A program made the translations under genes and the position numbers. Shown here piece after piece: positions 11,090 to 21,384 of a DNA stretch of 64,000 nucleotides. Location of the stretch: assembly GCA_037951165.1 (NCBI GenBank), contig JBBDHG010000125.1:1-64000 (forward strand). The letters run 5' to 3'. Every line of letters starts with the position of its first letter. Position 1 is the stretch's first letter. The notes below the pieces were generated by a model. That model was given only the letters and a program-made list of their open reading frames with translations. It searched no databases and was not told the DNA's origin. This DNA comes from Lophius americanus (lineage: Eukaryota; Chordata; Actinopteri; Lophiiformes; Lophiidae).

Positions 11090-12590
11090 ACCATAAGAAA
11101 TGGAATTTATCCAACACAAACAAATTAAGTTGTTCCAACAGAATTAATCGATGTTGAAATAAAACCGCAATTAATCCTGCTTATATATTTCCCACAGTTT
11201 AATTAAATGAATCCAATGAAAACCTTTGGAGTGCAGACATTGTGTATCAACAGGAATTTAAGTTTAACATCAAGGATAGACAAACAACAAGTAAAAGAAA
11301 AAAAGTCCCACCTGGTGTAACCCTTTCCTGCAGACGTGAAATGTTTTCAGAAAAAAATACATGTAACACTCACGTAAATGTAACAACCAACCATTTTCTC
11401 CTGTGAGAGTCTGCACTTGCAGCAATCTCGGTGAAAGCTAAACCCGACATTCCCTGCAGTGATTGGTGCCGCCTGCAGATCAGATTCCCTCTTCTATTTA
11501 CTAACGCCCCACAAACAACCGCGCCTGAGATAACTCGCTGATCGAGTCGCTGCTTGTGAGTAACACAAGATTCACGCTGGCGAATCCAGGTGTTTGTTGC
11601 CATCACCGCCTCGCTTTCCTGTTGCCCCAGCTGTGGCGTTGCTTCCCTCTTTTACAATCCAGCCTGTGAGGAGCGGGCAGCTCCGGCAGTCAGGTGCCTA
11701 TCAGGTTTCGTATGAGGGCCGTTTGGCCCCGGGGCTCCCTCACTAGTGTGGGTGTCCTCTTAATGGCTGCCCATTCAGTGCCCTAATGGGCCCTCTATCA
11801 ACCCTGACTAACACCACCCAGATCATAGCAGGGAAACCCTCTGGCAACTTTGCTCGCTTTTGTCCAGGCCAACTGGAGTGTAACGGCTTTGACGATGACA
11901 ATGCAGTTGGGAGAGAGAAGGAAAGACGGAGCTGGAAGGAGACATTTTCTCATTCCTTATGCAGTTTAGGAGCTCAGCCTCCGCCGTGTGACCTGGATTT
12001 CACTTGTTTGACGGTCTTCAAGAGCATCTAGTTGACCTTTGAACTCATCGTCGCATGCAGACTGTCTGTATCAGTAATTATAGAGTGAGGTAGGAGATTA
12101 GATGCATGTGTGCGGGGAAATATGCGACATCCAGAGAGAAACAACAGGGATTGCTTTGTTCTTTTTCTTTTTTCTCTCTTTTTTGAACGTTATGCATAAA
12201 ATAAAGAAGCTCCGTTTTACCCCCCCTAAAAATAATTTCAAGCCTTTAATGCGGAGAAGCAGGCAAATCATTTCACTTCCACATCGGTCACAGCACATTT
12301 AGCCTCAAACACGCTCTACGGAATGTTTCAAGCACTTTCCTCACAGGACCCCGAAATTGCCCGAGATATACGGCGTAAAATGAGGTCATAAAATATTATG
12401 TAGTGTAAGTTTGCCACGAGATGAAAAGGCTTTCTAACAACGGTTTCTTTTTTTTCCCCTCTCAGACTACGGCGCTCTGATCGCCTGAGCCTGAGATGAA
12501 TGAGTGATAGAGATAATCCCAGACACTAGGGGGGGTTCAAAGGACCCCTCATGTATGCTGCTGTATCAGCATCATTAAAAAGATCTATGT
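11090..12590. other. No gene seen
   Basis: Unique-looking DNA, less AT-rich between 11600 and 12060. No frame with recognisable protein similarity. Pure pyrimidine stretches near 12160-12180. Confidence 0.55.
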
Positions 12591-12594
12591 CCCC

Positions 12595-12617
12595 CATTTT
12601 TTTTTTTTTTTTTTTTA
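12595..12617. repeat. Poly(T) tract
   Basis: More than 20 consecutive T. Could be the poly(A) tail of a minus-strand retroposed copy, but I recognise no body to its right. Confidence 0.85.
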
Positions 12618-12829
12618 TTTAAACTCAAGGGTATTGGGGTTAAGCTGGGATTTGTTACAGAGCATTTTAATGTAAACTATTTCTGGATTGCTGAATTATT
12701 TCACTAATATTTAATCATTTCACAACACTGCGTTTTTCCCCATATGTTTTTATTATGAGCTGTTTTTCAGAAAATGAACTCATCTTCATCCTTTCTTCGT
12801 ATCAGTGATAAATGAAATGTGACGTTATG

Positions 12830-13375
12830 TCTCCAAAACAGCGTTTTCATACAAATAGCTCCTCCTAGTGAGTAAAATGTGAACTATTAGAAGGATATAT
12901 GACATATATTTAAGAATCAGAATATCACTCAGGCATACATGGGAGCGAAATATCCTTCTTCATAGACCATGATGCATGACACATTTTTAAAAGAGACACA
13001 TTAGAATACATTAAAATCATAGTATAGCAGCTGGCAATTAAACAAATATATATATATATCCTCGGGTCTATTCATATCCATCAAATTTGGATTAAATCAA
13101 ACAAACTTTCAGGAATTATTTCCCAAAAAAAGTGTTTTTCCCTCCTCTAGTGAGTAAAACATGAATTATTAGAAGTAAAGTAGTAGAATAAAGCACTATG
13201 TACACAAGCTAGACCTCCTTAAGTCGGTACATTTGCACCAAATTTGGACTAAATCTTCCTCGCTGAAAAGGATCCATTAAATATCTGTCGAGTTATTGCG
13301 TTGACACCTAGAGTCTCTAGGGGCGGCGGCGGACATGATGTTTCCATAATACCCCCGACTTGTCGGAGACATAAT
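12830..13375 (-). repeat. Family A dispersed repeat, copy 4
   Basis: Minus-strand copy with CTCCTCCTAGTGAGTAAAAT (twice in related form), CACCAAATTTGGACTAAATC, ATCCATTAAATATCTGTCGA and GGGGCGGCGGCGGACATGAT. It ends with CATAATACCCCCGACTTGTC, the shared 5'-end motif of the family. The terminal hairpin end is missing. A short TATATA run lies near 13050. Confidence 0.8.
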
Positions 13376-13464
13376 TACTTTACTTAATGGAATTTATCCA
13401 ACCATAATGAGTAAACTTGGCCCCACAGGTTTGCTCTGAGCTGAAAGAAATCAATTCTTCTTTG

Positions 13465-13720
13465 TCTTTTGGCGGTCCTTTTTCGGGGTCGCCACAGCGG
13501 TTCGTCTGTCTCCATCCATGGTTACCGACGGTACCCTGCTGGCTGACAGTACAGTGACGGTGTTTGTTAACCTGAGCCCCAAAGGACCCGGTTTGGAAAT
13601 CAGTTTCCTGTTCCACATAATGATTTAACATAGGTCTTACGCGGGATGCCCTTTCTGATAAAACCCTGCCCGTTTATCCGGACTCAGAACCGGTTCTTAA
13701 AGCACAATGATTTTTATGGG
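13465..13720 (-). repeat. Family C repeat, copy 1, with LINE tail
   Basis: The left part (13466-13520) is the complement of the CTGTGGCGACCCC-AAAGGGA-type tail that closes the LINE at 17.6-18.1 kb. The right part shares an ordered set of motifs with 43865-44080: GCTGACAG...CAGTGA, GGTGTTTGTTAA, ACCCGGT-TGGAA-TCAGTTTC, TGTTCCACAT, GGATGCCCTTTCTGA and CCCATTTATCCGG-like sequence. So this is a dispersed repeat present at least twice. Its class is unknown to me. Confidence 0.6.
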
Positions 13721-13724
13721 AATA

Positions 13725-15250
13725 CTTTCCAGTTTCCTGACGTTAATCTTGTATTCATCATCCCTCTTCTAAATGACGATTAATCGGAATCAATCGAAAA
13801 ATCAAGAATGAGAACCTCTAATCTGAATAATTTCTGGCATTTCGATTCGTTTGATTAATACGATCTCCAGACTCTGTGGTCATTGTGAAAAAATGATGTG
13901 TAAAAAGAAAAAACATCATCATTTCAAAGTAATTCTCTCAGTTTAAGCACCATGCATGGTTTATTAGGAATAACGTGGAAGCTCTTCGGGATCATCCTCT
14001 GTGATTATTTCTTCCTTATTGGCGAGGTAGTACCTTCATTCTCAGGTGGAAAAAGAACCAGTGTGTGTTGCATGTGTGACAGAATATAAGGTATGGGTGC
14101 CCCAGATAAAGCCTTCCATTGTGCTTCCTGGTGAATAAAGAACGTGTGGAGGATCATGAATTACTCATGAGCTCTGGTGTTGGACTCTTATTTAATGATG
14201 CCAGTTGTGGGAGTGCACCGCAGTGCTCGCCTGTATCCACCCTCATCACCTCTGATGAATGAGAAACAAGCGGAGAGAGGAAGAGGACGATAGTTAAAGC
14301 TTCCTTCGGTTGCTCTCGAAGAGTCTTTTTTTGCACCTTGATTGGTGGAAACTGCATCATCGACACAAACCTTTACAAGCCGCAGTCACACCTCGCCATC
14401 TTTGATGTATAGCCCGCTACGCCGAGCACTCACCTACAGCACGCTAACCAAACAGCCTTCCTCCCCACGAAACATGCAGATGCCGGGTGAAAAATAGGCG
14501 TTGAGTTTCCTTTGCCTGCTCAACCCGAGTCGCCGCTCTAGATTAGAACCTCGCCAGGCTGGGCTCCTTCACACAACAGCGGGCCCTGACTCATTCCAGT
14601 CTGCCGCTCATTTCAGTCCTCATTTCCTTTACATTATACACACCATTAAACATATTAAGTTCAATGCCTGCCACGCCGCCGTCCCACGCTTCTGTTGATA
14701 CAGCCATCTGTGTGCGGCTCCATTCCTCTGCAGAGCAGGTGCGTCGGGACAGGTTGCTGAAAAAAGAAGGGAAAAAAAGCCATCATTTGATGTCAGGATA
14801 TGTTGAAAATGCAAAATAGTTTGACAGACTGAATCTAGCGCTGGCGACGGGGCCCTGAAGTCCACGCCATAATCGGAATACTGAAAAGTCAAATTGCAAA
14901 CAGGCTAATACGCCGACAGGTGAAGTTAGAATATCAGAATATAGAATAGAATATGTGATTATGTCGTCACTTTGGCGCCTGTCAGCGGGTGGCAGCAAGT
15001 TGACATTTTGTCCTGAAGTTGATGTGATGGAAGGAGAAAAATAGACAAGCATAAAGGAGTGAGTTTGATAATTGTTGATGGCTGGCTGACTGGGCCGGAA
15101 CATCTCGGGCCCGCGCGTCTTCAGTGGGCAGTACCTAACAGGGTGACCAAAGGAGGGGCTACGGGTGAAGCTGTGACAGGATAATGGCCGTCCACTGATC
15201 CATATGTGTTGTCTTATCCTACAAAGGGGATACTGTAGCACAAATTGCTA
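13725..15250. other. No gene seen
   Basis: Unique-looking sequence. A minus-strand frame of about 150 codons ends here (14783-15241), but its composition is unremarkable and it matches nothing I recognise. Confidence 0.5.
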
Positions 15251-15251
15251 A

Positions 15252-15962
15252 AAATCCTTCATGCTGGTTCTGATAGAAAGGTGTTGAAACTGACTGATTA
15301 TGGGTCTGCACAGAATGGCCAGAGTGTCAGCGCCAACACCTTTCTCCTGCCCACAGCTCCTACAAAGAGGAAAGTCAGCATCAGAATTGGACTAAAGCAA
15401 TGGTAGAAGGTATCCTCTGAAGAAGATGCTTTGGGCAGTGTTCTGCTGGGAACAGCTCGGGTCATTATTTACAGTCACCACCCACCTAAACATAGTTGAC
15501 GACAAACTTCCTAGAAGCGATATTCCCTGGAGGCAGAGGCCTCTTTCCTCACGATGATGGTCCCTGCTGCACGGCAAAATTGGTTCAGGGAGGATTTCAG
15601 GAACCCACAAAAATTTCAAGGTTCTGATTCGGACTCTAAATTCCCCACAGCTCAAGCATTGATGGGATGGGTTAGACAAACAAGTTTGATCCATGGAATC
15701 CCCACCTTCTTAAAGGATGCCTAGGCCTGAAGACGTTTCTTTGAGCCGTTAGCAAGACGTGAATCCAGGTTTGTGAATGCACCTGAGTCCAGGCTGCTTT
15801 GGATTCGACCCGCATGGATTCCCTTTAGCTTGATGAATTAGAATCCACACGGGCAACTCAAACAATCTGCTGCTAGCATGTTGGTACCAGATGCAGACCT
15901 TCAGAGGTCTTGTTGAGTCCATGCTTCTCACAAGTCAGTGCTAATAATGCTAAAAAGGATCA
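15252..15962 (+). pseudogene. Tc1/mariner-like transposase pseudogene
   Basis: Fossil of a teleost Tc1-like cut-and-paste transposon. Recognisable blocks in order: CATGCTGGTTCTGATAGAAA, AGTCAGCATCAGAATTGG, AAGCAATGGTAGAAGG and CAGTGTTCTGCTGGGAA. At 15523-15590 there is a frame reading FPGGRGLFPHDDGPCCTAK, matching the family's second-Asp block (usually QDNAPCHTAK). CAAATTCCCC-type sequence follows (the PPNSPDLNP region, damaged), then ACAAACAAGTTTGATCCATG, GCTGCTAGCATGTTGGTACC and TTCAGAGGTCTTGTTGAGTC. A stop follows the first frame, about ten bases are missing where the third catalytic acidic residue should be, and 148 foreign bases interrupt it. The inverted termini are not visible. Certainly non-functional. 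Confidence 0.87.
15719..15866. other. 148-bp insertion inside the Tc1-like pseudogene
   Basis: The Tc1-like sequence breaks off after TTAAAGGAT (ending 15718) and resumes at CTGCTGCTAGC (15867), exactly where related elements read continuously. The inserted bases resemble no element I know. I see no clear target-site duplication or inverted ends. Confidence 0.6.
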
Positions 15963-15964
15963 GT

Positions 15965-16955
15965 GTATGATAGAATACTGACTTTAGTTTAATCATGGGG
16001 GATGGGAACGCTGTAATGTTTTTTCGTGGTGGATCAATATTGACAATCGTGATGTAGAGAAAGTTTTTTTACATTTCCTGGAGATACCTAGTGGCCGGAT
16101 AATTCAAAGGTTGTAATCTTTGTGTCATCTTTATATTTTACCGAGGCCAGATGCTCAATTTCCTGCCAATCCATCTTCACACATGACATTTTATTAAAAG
16201 CCCGCTGTCAATATGCCTGTCATGCAGAATCAGTAGGATGCCCCCTCGGAGAATATTAATATCCCTCACAACGGCTTGTGCCAGTGACTGCAGGATGTTT
16301 TAATAGGTTATCCTGCCAGATGAAAATTCTCTTTGACCGATGTCTGGCACACATTTACCTTTAATATTCTGTGCGGTCCCCCACAAATAAAACAAATACG
16401 AGAAAATAAGTGACCAGGACACAGACTGCATGGCCTGGCCACTGAAGATAAAACCAAATTAAAATTATATATTAGCTATTCCTCCAGGCTTTCCGCTGCA
16501 CTTCCACTGGAGCCGTTCATCTAAGGCCTGGTCTATTTTCACATAACTTTGATATTACGGCACCGCTACTACTATTAGCATTGCGGTTGGCATTTACTAA
16601 CGTGACCTCTAGCAGTCCGGCAGAGGCATTCAGTGTCATTCCCAACCCCTCACTCAAAGCCAAGCCCCGGATAACACGCATACATAGCCCTCGCATGCCC
16701 TTACACACTCTTTGACTCCTTCCTGTCCCTGCTGCTTGATCGTCCTCTCAGCACTAGATGCTTGTAGACACACTCGCCCCTGCTCATGTTTCTCGCTGGG
16801 TACCCAGCTGGCAGTCGCTCAACCCCGCTTCCCTCAGGTTATCTCTCTCTCTTTCTCCGTCCGCTGACAGCCAGTAGCCAGAGCGCTTTTTCTCCATGTA
16901 GTGACCTTCCTTCTTTTTCTGTAACTTGATGCCTCACATACCACACATACATATC
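15965..16955. other. No gene seen
   Basis: Unique-looking sequence. The part from about 16135 to 16400 is complex, non-repetitive and rich in TTAATA/ATTAAT motifs, but it has no coding signature. Confidence 0.5.
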
Positions 16956-17048
16956 TCTCTCTCTCTCTCACTCACTCACTCACTCACTCACTCACTCACT
17001 CACTCACTCACTCACTCACTCACTCACTCACTCTCACACACACACACA
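16953..17048. repeat. (CTCA)n tetranucleotide microsatellite
   Basis: Short CT run, then about 16 perfect CTCA units (16967-17032), then a CA run. Reads as Thr-His-Ser-Leu in translation. Confidence 0.95.
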
Positions 17049-17049
17049 C

Positions 17050-17595
17050 CTTTGGTGTCAGGGCTTCCATCCTTGATTTTCAGTATTATACCCTTCAGGA
17101 AAAGGGATTTACTATTTCTGCCTCCTTTTTCTTTTGTGACTTAAACTCATTTATTCTCTCCACTGTCGCCAAATTCTGTCCCTCCCCAATCCCCCCTGCG
17201 CCTTTCTGCCCATAAGGGTGTAATGTGATCAGGTGAATTGTGTGCGAATCGTCTTCACCTATTATTCAAGGCTTCGCCCCTTGTCCCCCTCCTTCTGCTC
17301 TCTCTTTGCTGAAGACACAGCAGAGCTGGGAAGTGAAAGCGTGTTTATAATTTGGAGGCATCTGTTTGAATAAATTGAAAATAGTATTCATAACAGTTTT
17401 GTTTTTAGTGCATAATAAATGGAAAATAAACAAATGTATAGTTTTTCTAATGTTAGTTAGTAAAAAACTTTATATTGTGCACTTTTGTCGTTGGAGAGTC
17501 ACCAAACTAAATTCCTTTGTAGTGAATACAATGAAAAATAAAATGTCTTATATCTCATATCTTACGTCTTACTTGTCTAGAAGGGATTCAAAAAA
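17050..17595. other. No gene seen
   Basis: Unique-looking sequence up to the LINE remnant. The open frame at 17366-17611 is AT-driven. Confidence 0.5.
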
Positions 17596-17597
17596 AG

Positions 17598-18085
17598 GTG
17601 CAGGAGTTTAAGTAGTTGGGGTCAACTGTTCAGATCAACGAGGAATGTGGAAAAGAGGTGAAGAAGAGAGTGTAAGCAGGGTGGAGTGGGCGGAGAAGAG
17701 TGTCAGGAGTTATCTATGACATAAGAGTAGCAGCGGGAGGGAAGGGAAAGGTGGTGAGGACAGCTCTGCTGGACAGGTCAGAGACGTTGGCTCTGACCAG
17801 AAGACAGGAGGCAGAGTTGAAGATGTTTAGATGTCCTTTGGAAGTGAGGAAGATGGACAGGATTAGAAAGGGGCCCATCAGAGGAACAGCCCAGGTTATA
17901 CGTCTCAGAGACAAAGTTAGAGAGGACAGATTGAGATGGTTTGGACATGTGGAGCGGAGGAAAGGAGGCTGGAGATGAGGCTGCTAGGCAGGAGGACAGG
18001 GCAAGATGGAAATAGTTAATCCACTGTGGCGAACCCTAAAGGGAACAGCTGAAAGAAGGGGAAGAGGAAGAAGAGATGGTCTGTC
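17598..18085 (+). pseudogene. Non-LTR retrotransposon ORF2 3' end (dead LINE)
   Basis: Reading frame from 17598: VQEFK, stop, LGSTVQINEECGKEVKKRV, stop, AGWSGRRRVSGVIYDIRVAA and onward to DRLRWFGHVERRKGG, closing at 17976-17978. The LRWFGHV phrase, preceded by EAELKMFR and IRGTAQV, is the signature C-terminal region of a LINE family very common in teleosts, often seen as RTE-like fragments. Two in-frame stops (17613 and 17673) and a shortened C-terminus make it a fossil. The tail CACTGTGGCGAACCCTAAAG ... AGGAAGAAGAG at 18022-18075 is the matching 3' UTR end. The exact clade is from memory. Confidence 0.88.
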
Positions 18086-18269
18086 GTCCACCTAGATGTA
18101 GTCCCCCGTTTAACTGCACTGATCTCTCCGGTTTTTAAATCTGAATGGTTCCACGAGTCCGATCTCCATGCTTTACCATCACGCTCGGTTATTTTTCCAG
18201 ACAGCGATTCCCAAACCTTGTTCCTTCTTTTCGTAGGGATCTTTGTTCCCTTTAAGGAGCTCATCGAAA

Positions 18270-18452
18270 CAAACATGCAGACATGTTCTCATGTCTGCAT
18301 GGGTTTCCTCTCTGAATGACTGAATGGTTGTTGGTCCAGGGTGTATCCTGGACCAACAACCTCTTGCCTCATGTCAGCTGGGCTCGACTCCAGCCCCCCT
18401 GCACCAGCTTACACCGGATAAGCGGTTACAGAAAATTGCTGAATGAGTCAGA
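18270..18452 (+). repeat. L2-like 3' tail repeat carrying two palindromes
   Basis: Contains CATGTTCTCATGTCTGCATG, GTCAGCTGGGCTCGACTCCA and GGATAAGCGGTTACAGAAAA in the order of a very widespread vertebrate repeat (CATGTTCTCC...TGGGATAGGCTCCAGC...GGATAAGCGG). The related minus-strand copy is at 42415-42665. Two perfect hairpins replace the expected sequence here: 18274-18301 (12-bp arms, TTCT loop) and 18326-18361 (15-bp arms, GTGTAT loop). Confidence 0.72.
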
Positions 18453-18454
18453 GC

Positions 18455-19720
18455 ACAGGATTCTATGACGTTAGAGAAAATACATTTGCATTATTTAGAT
18501 GTTGCTTTCACTGAAATAGTCTTGTTTTTAATCCTGCTAAGTACACACCATGATGAGCGTTTTTATGGGTAGAATTTGCAGAAACATTCAGTTAAATAGC
18601 GCGTGGCATATTGAAGCTTTCAGTGCGAATCAATGTTTAGAGTGAATTTCCAGTGAAATTAAATGAGATTCGATGTGAATGAAGCAACGACCGCATGCAA
18701 GTATTAAGCATTAGCAACTTGAACAGTGTGGTGATTGTAATTTTAGAGGAAAACGGCTGTTAAAAAAATGGTGTCGAATTGCAAATATATAAAGTTGTTG
18801 ACATTTTTCCAACAGAATAATTCTGTCAACCACGTTCGCCATTATTTAACACGAAAACAGGATATAAAACTGTGAACAAATGTGTATAACATGTGCAGCA
18901 GCTCTAAGGTATCTTCCTACTGGTGCATTATGCTACCTACACCCCTACACCCGCCCCCGGCTCTCTTACAATGCACATGCAAACACTTAGACCCTCTGTC
19001 ACACTCCATCATGGCCTCTAATAGGGTCTGGGCTGATGGAGCTGATGGACCCGCTCAGCAGACAGTGCTAGAGTGAATCTATATTCAGTCTCTGCACTTC
19101 CTCTTCTTCCTCCTCCTCTTCCTCCTCCTCCTCTACAGGAGCCGGATAAACTCAAGACAATCTATGGAGCCAATAAACGTGCTGTGATATATGTGGGCGC
19201 CCTCCTTAGACTACAGCCCATTCTCCACAAGGCCGGGCCTGCCTGCTGTGTTTCAGCGTCTGTATGCCGCCGTACTTTATTCGTGTGCCCTCTGTGCATC
19301 CGGTGGCAAATGAGGTCTATTGGTTTAGAGGAGTTTAATGCATGTGCACATGCATTATCTGCCTGGTGTGTAACCGAGAGCCACTAAGTGAAAGCGACAG
19401 AGTCAGGAGAGGGAAAAAGAGAGAATGGATTAAGTAATGAGTCTCTCGGTTCTCAGTGTGGCGCCTATCGGGTTACTGCGAAGTGACTGCAGCAGATGAG
19501 CAAGTGGGTGAGTGTCCCATAAATTAGAATTTCCCATGAGGATGCCCCGGCTCCCTATCAGGTTAATCTAATGCTTTTAAACCACGTGGGAGTTTATTGA
19601 TCCCTGTAGAAAAAATCCTCCTCACTTAAAGGTCAGGAGGAGCTACAGGACAGGTGTCTCACTCGGTGACCATTCAGCGAAGTGACAGCGGTGATTCACT
19701 ACATTGTACTTTTCTCTTAG
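18455..19720. other. No gene seen
   Basis: Unique-looking DNA. A pyrimidine-rich stretch of TCC repeats lies at 19095-19135. No exon recognised. Confidence 0.5.
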
Positions 19721-19722
19721 TG

Positions 19723-19769
19723 GTAACAGCTAACCTGTAAGTGTGGGACACTTACAGGTTAGCTGTTAC
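19723..19769. repeat. Perfect 22-bp-arm palindrome, 3-base loop
   Basis: The arms 19723-19744 and 19748-19769 are exact reverse complements around GGG. Nearby, GTAACAGCTTAATAATATTT and TAGCTGTTACAGC repeat fragments of the same arm. It has no U-tract and no gene context, so it is not a bacterial-style terminator. Confidence 0.95.
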
Positions 19770-19774
19770 TCCTA

Positions 19775-20160
19775 TAAAGTAACAGCTTAATAATATTTAG
19801 CTGTTACAGCTTTATAACATATAAAACACATTATCTGAAGGCCACAGCGAAAGTGTTTGGTTCCTTCATTCTGGACATCAAAAAATCGTCTCCTGGTGCT
19901 GAACTACATGAGTTAAAACACTTTATAAAGTGTTAAATAATTCACAATAAGACAAGGTTGAAGCGACTCTTCCAGTTGTTGATATTTAACACCAATCAAT
20001 ACAGTTTGGTGTTAAATTTATACAACACCAGTGTGAGGAGTCTATTAGTTAACACCGTCAGTGCAACGCTGAAATATTAATATATATATACGACAGAGAA
20101 TATGAACTTTAAGTCAGTATGTGAAGTCTAGATGTATATATCCCTGAAACACTCCTGCGT
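19775..20160. other. No gene seen
   Basis: AT-rich sequence with several imperfect repeats of AGTTAACACC/ATTTAACACC. Confidence 0.5.
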
Positions 20161-20164
20161 TTAA

Positions 20165-20475
20165 CAAGAAATCCATCATATTTTTCATAGAAAATTTGTA
20201 AAAATGGGAACTTTTAGAGTAAAATATGATAAATACAAGGTTTCGCTCCTTGAGTCGATTCATATGCAACAAATTTGGGCTAAATTGGACCAACGGTGGA
20301 GAAATTATGGCCCAAACTTTCTGGGAGATAACGATAAAATTACTCCACTTCTTCCTCGCACTAAAGTCTATGTGGGTAGAAAATTGGAAAAAGATCCATG
20401 AAATGGTTTTTGAGTTATTGCGTTGAATTAAAAAATAGTCTGCGGTGGAGACGGCAGTTGCGATGATGTTTAGAT
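20165..20475 (-). repeat. Family A dispersed repeat, copy 5
   Basis: Minus-strand partial copy: GAACTTTTAGAGTAAAATAT, GAGTCGATTCATATGCAACA, AAATTTGGGCTAAATTGGAC, CGCACTAAAGTCTATGTGGG, AAAGATCCATGAAATGGTTT and TTGAGTTATTGCGTTGAATT. It lacks the terminal hairpin. Confidence 0.8.
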
Positions 20476-20479
20476 ATAA

Positions 20480-21090
20480 TTAAGATATTGATATTCAAGA
20501 TTAAACACAGCAGGGTTAACGCTATCAGGTGGATTTCTGTCGTATCAAGGCCAATCAGATACCTATTCCACAAGTAAGGGACCCTCCCCCAAACTGCACC
20601 CTGTAACATAACGGACCTGTAACGTGATGGAGAGTTTCTTCACTCAGAGATCAGTGGTTATAAAAGTAGTTACTTTCTGTTAGTTAGCTAGGCAGCCTGA
20701 CTCTCAACGCTTTTAATCAGCTTGTCTCCCAGACTTCTTTTTTTTGAGTGTGGGTGGAGCTTAATTACCTCTCTGTGGGGTTGAATCAACACTGATGACA
20801 TCTGCTCTGGCAAATAACTCCAACACTGAACATTATTTAAATCACAAAGGGTTAAAGTGACACTTGTGGAAGAATAAATCAACTAAGAAATGTTTAACAC
20901 TGTAATTTTGACACTCTCGTTGCTGCATGGAGTTTCTGTTGGAAACAGGGAACCACGTTGTGAAGTTTGCGTCAGGTGTCTGTCAGAATTTTCAATTTAG
21001 ATTGTGGAATATGATTGTGATTAAGAAGAAGCAGCATTAATAGTAGAAATAGTAATAATAATACAAGTAGTATGTTATCATATTTTTGAC
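20480..21090. other. No gene seen
   Basis: Unique-looking, AT-rich sequence with nothing recognisable. Confidence 0.5.
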
Positions 21091-21096
21091 AGAATC

Positions 21097-21256
21097 CTTC
21101 CATCCATCCATCCATCCATCCATCCATCCACCCATTCATCCATACATGCATGCATGCATCTATACATCCCTCCATCCATCTTTCCATCTATCCACCCGTC
21201 CATCCATGCATGCATCCATCCATCCCTATCCGTCCGTTGATCCATCTATGCATCCA
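21097..21256. repeat. (TCCA)n microsatellite with variants
   Basis: About 160 bases of CCAT-phase repeat with GCAT and CTAT variants. GATG-type tails are known at the 3' ends of some fish LINEs (here on the minus strand), but no LINE body is attached. Confidence 0.9.
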
Positions 21257-21345
21257 TCTTAAATTAAAGAGAGAGACCTGTATGTCATCTCAGCGGGTTG
21301 CTTGAGTCCGAAAGGGCTTGATATAAAATTCCTATGTAAGACACT

Positions 21346-21346
<1 letters not shown>

Positions 21347-21381
<35 letters not shown>
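21347..21381. repeat. (TAA)n microsatellite
   Basis: Near-perfect TAA/ATA trinucleotide run of about 11-12 units. Confidence 0.92.
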
Positions 21382-21382
<1 letters not shown>

Positions 21383-21384
21383 AT

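Noticed and set aside
15392..15694. 100-codon open frame on the minus strand
   Set aside because: It is antisense to the Tc1-like transposase fossil, where the + strand carries the recognisable protein.
17700..17978. 92-codon open frame that looks like a real protein
   Set aside because: It is the C-terminal end of a dead LINE ORF2. The same frame upstream has two stops, so it is not a host gene.
19723..19769. Hairpin as a transcription terminator
   Set aside because: There is no gene upstream, no T-tract, and the context is eukaryotic.
21097..21256. TCCA array as the tail of a LINE
   Set aside because: GATG-type tails are known from fish LINEs, but no LINE body is recognisable on either side.
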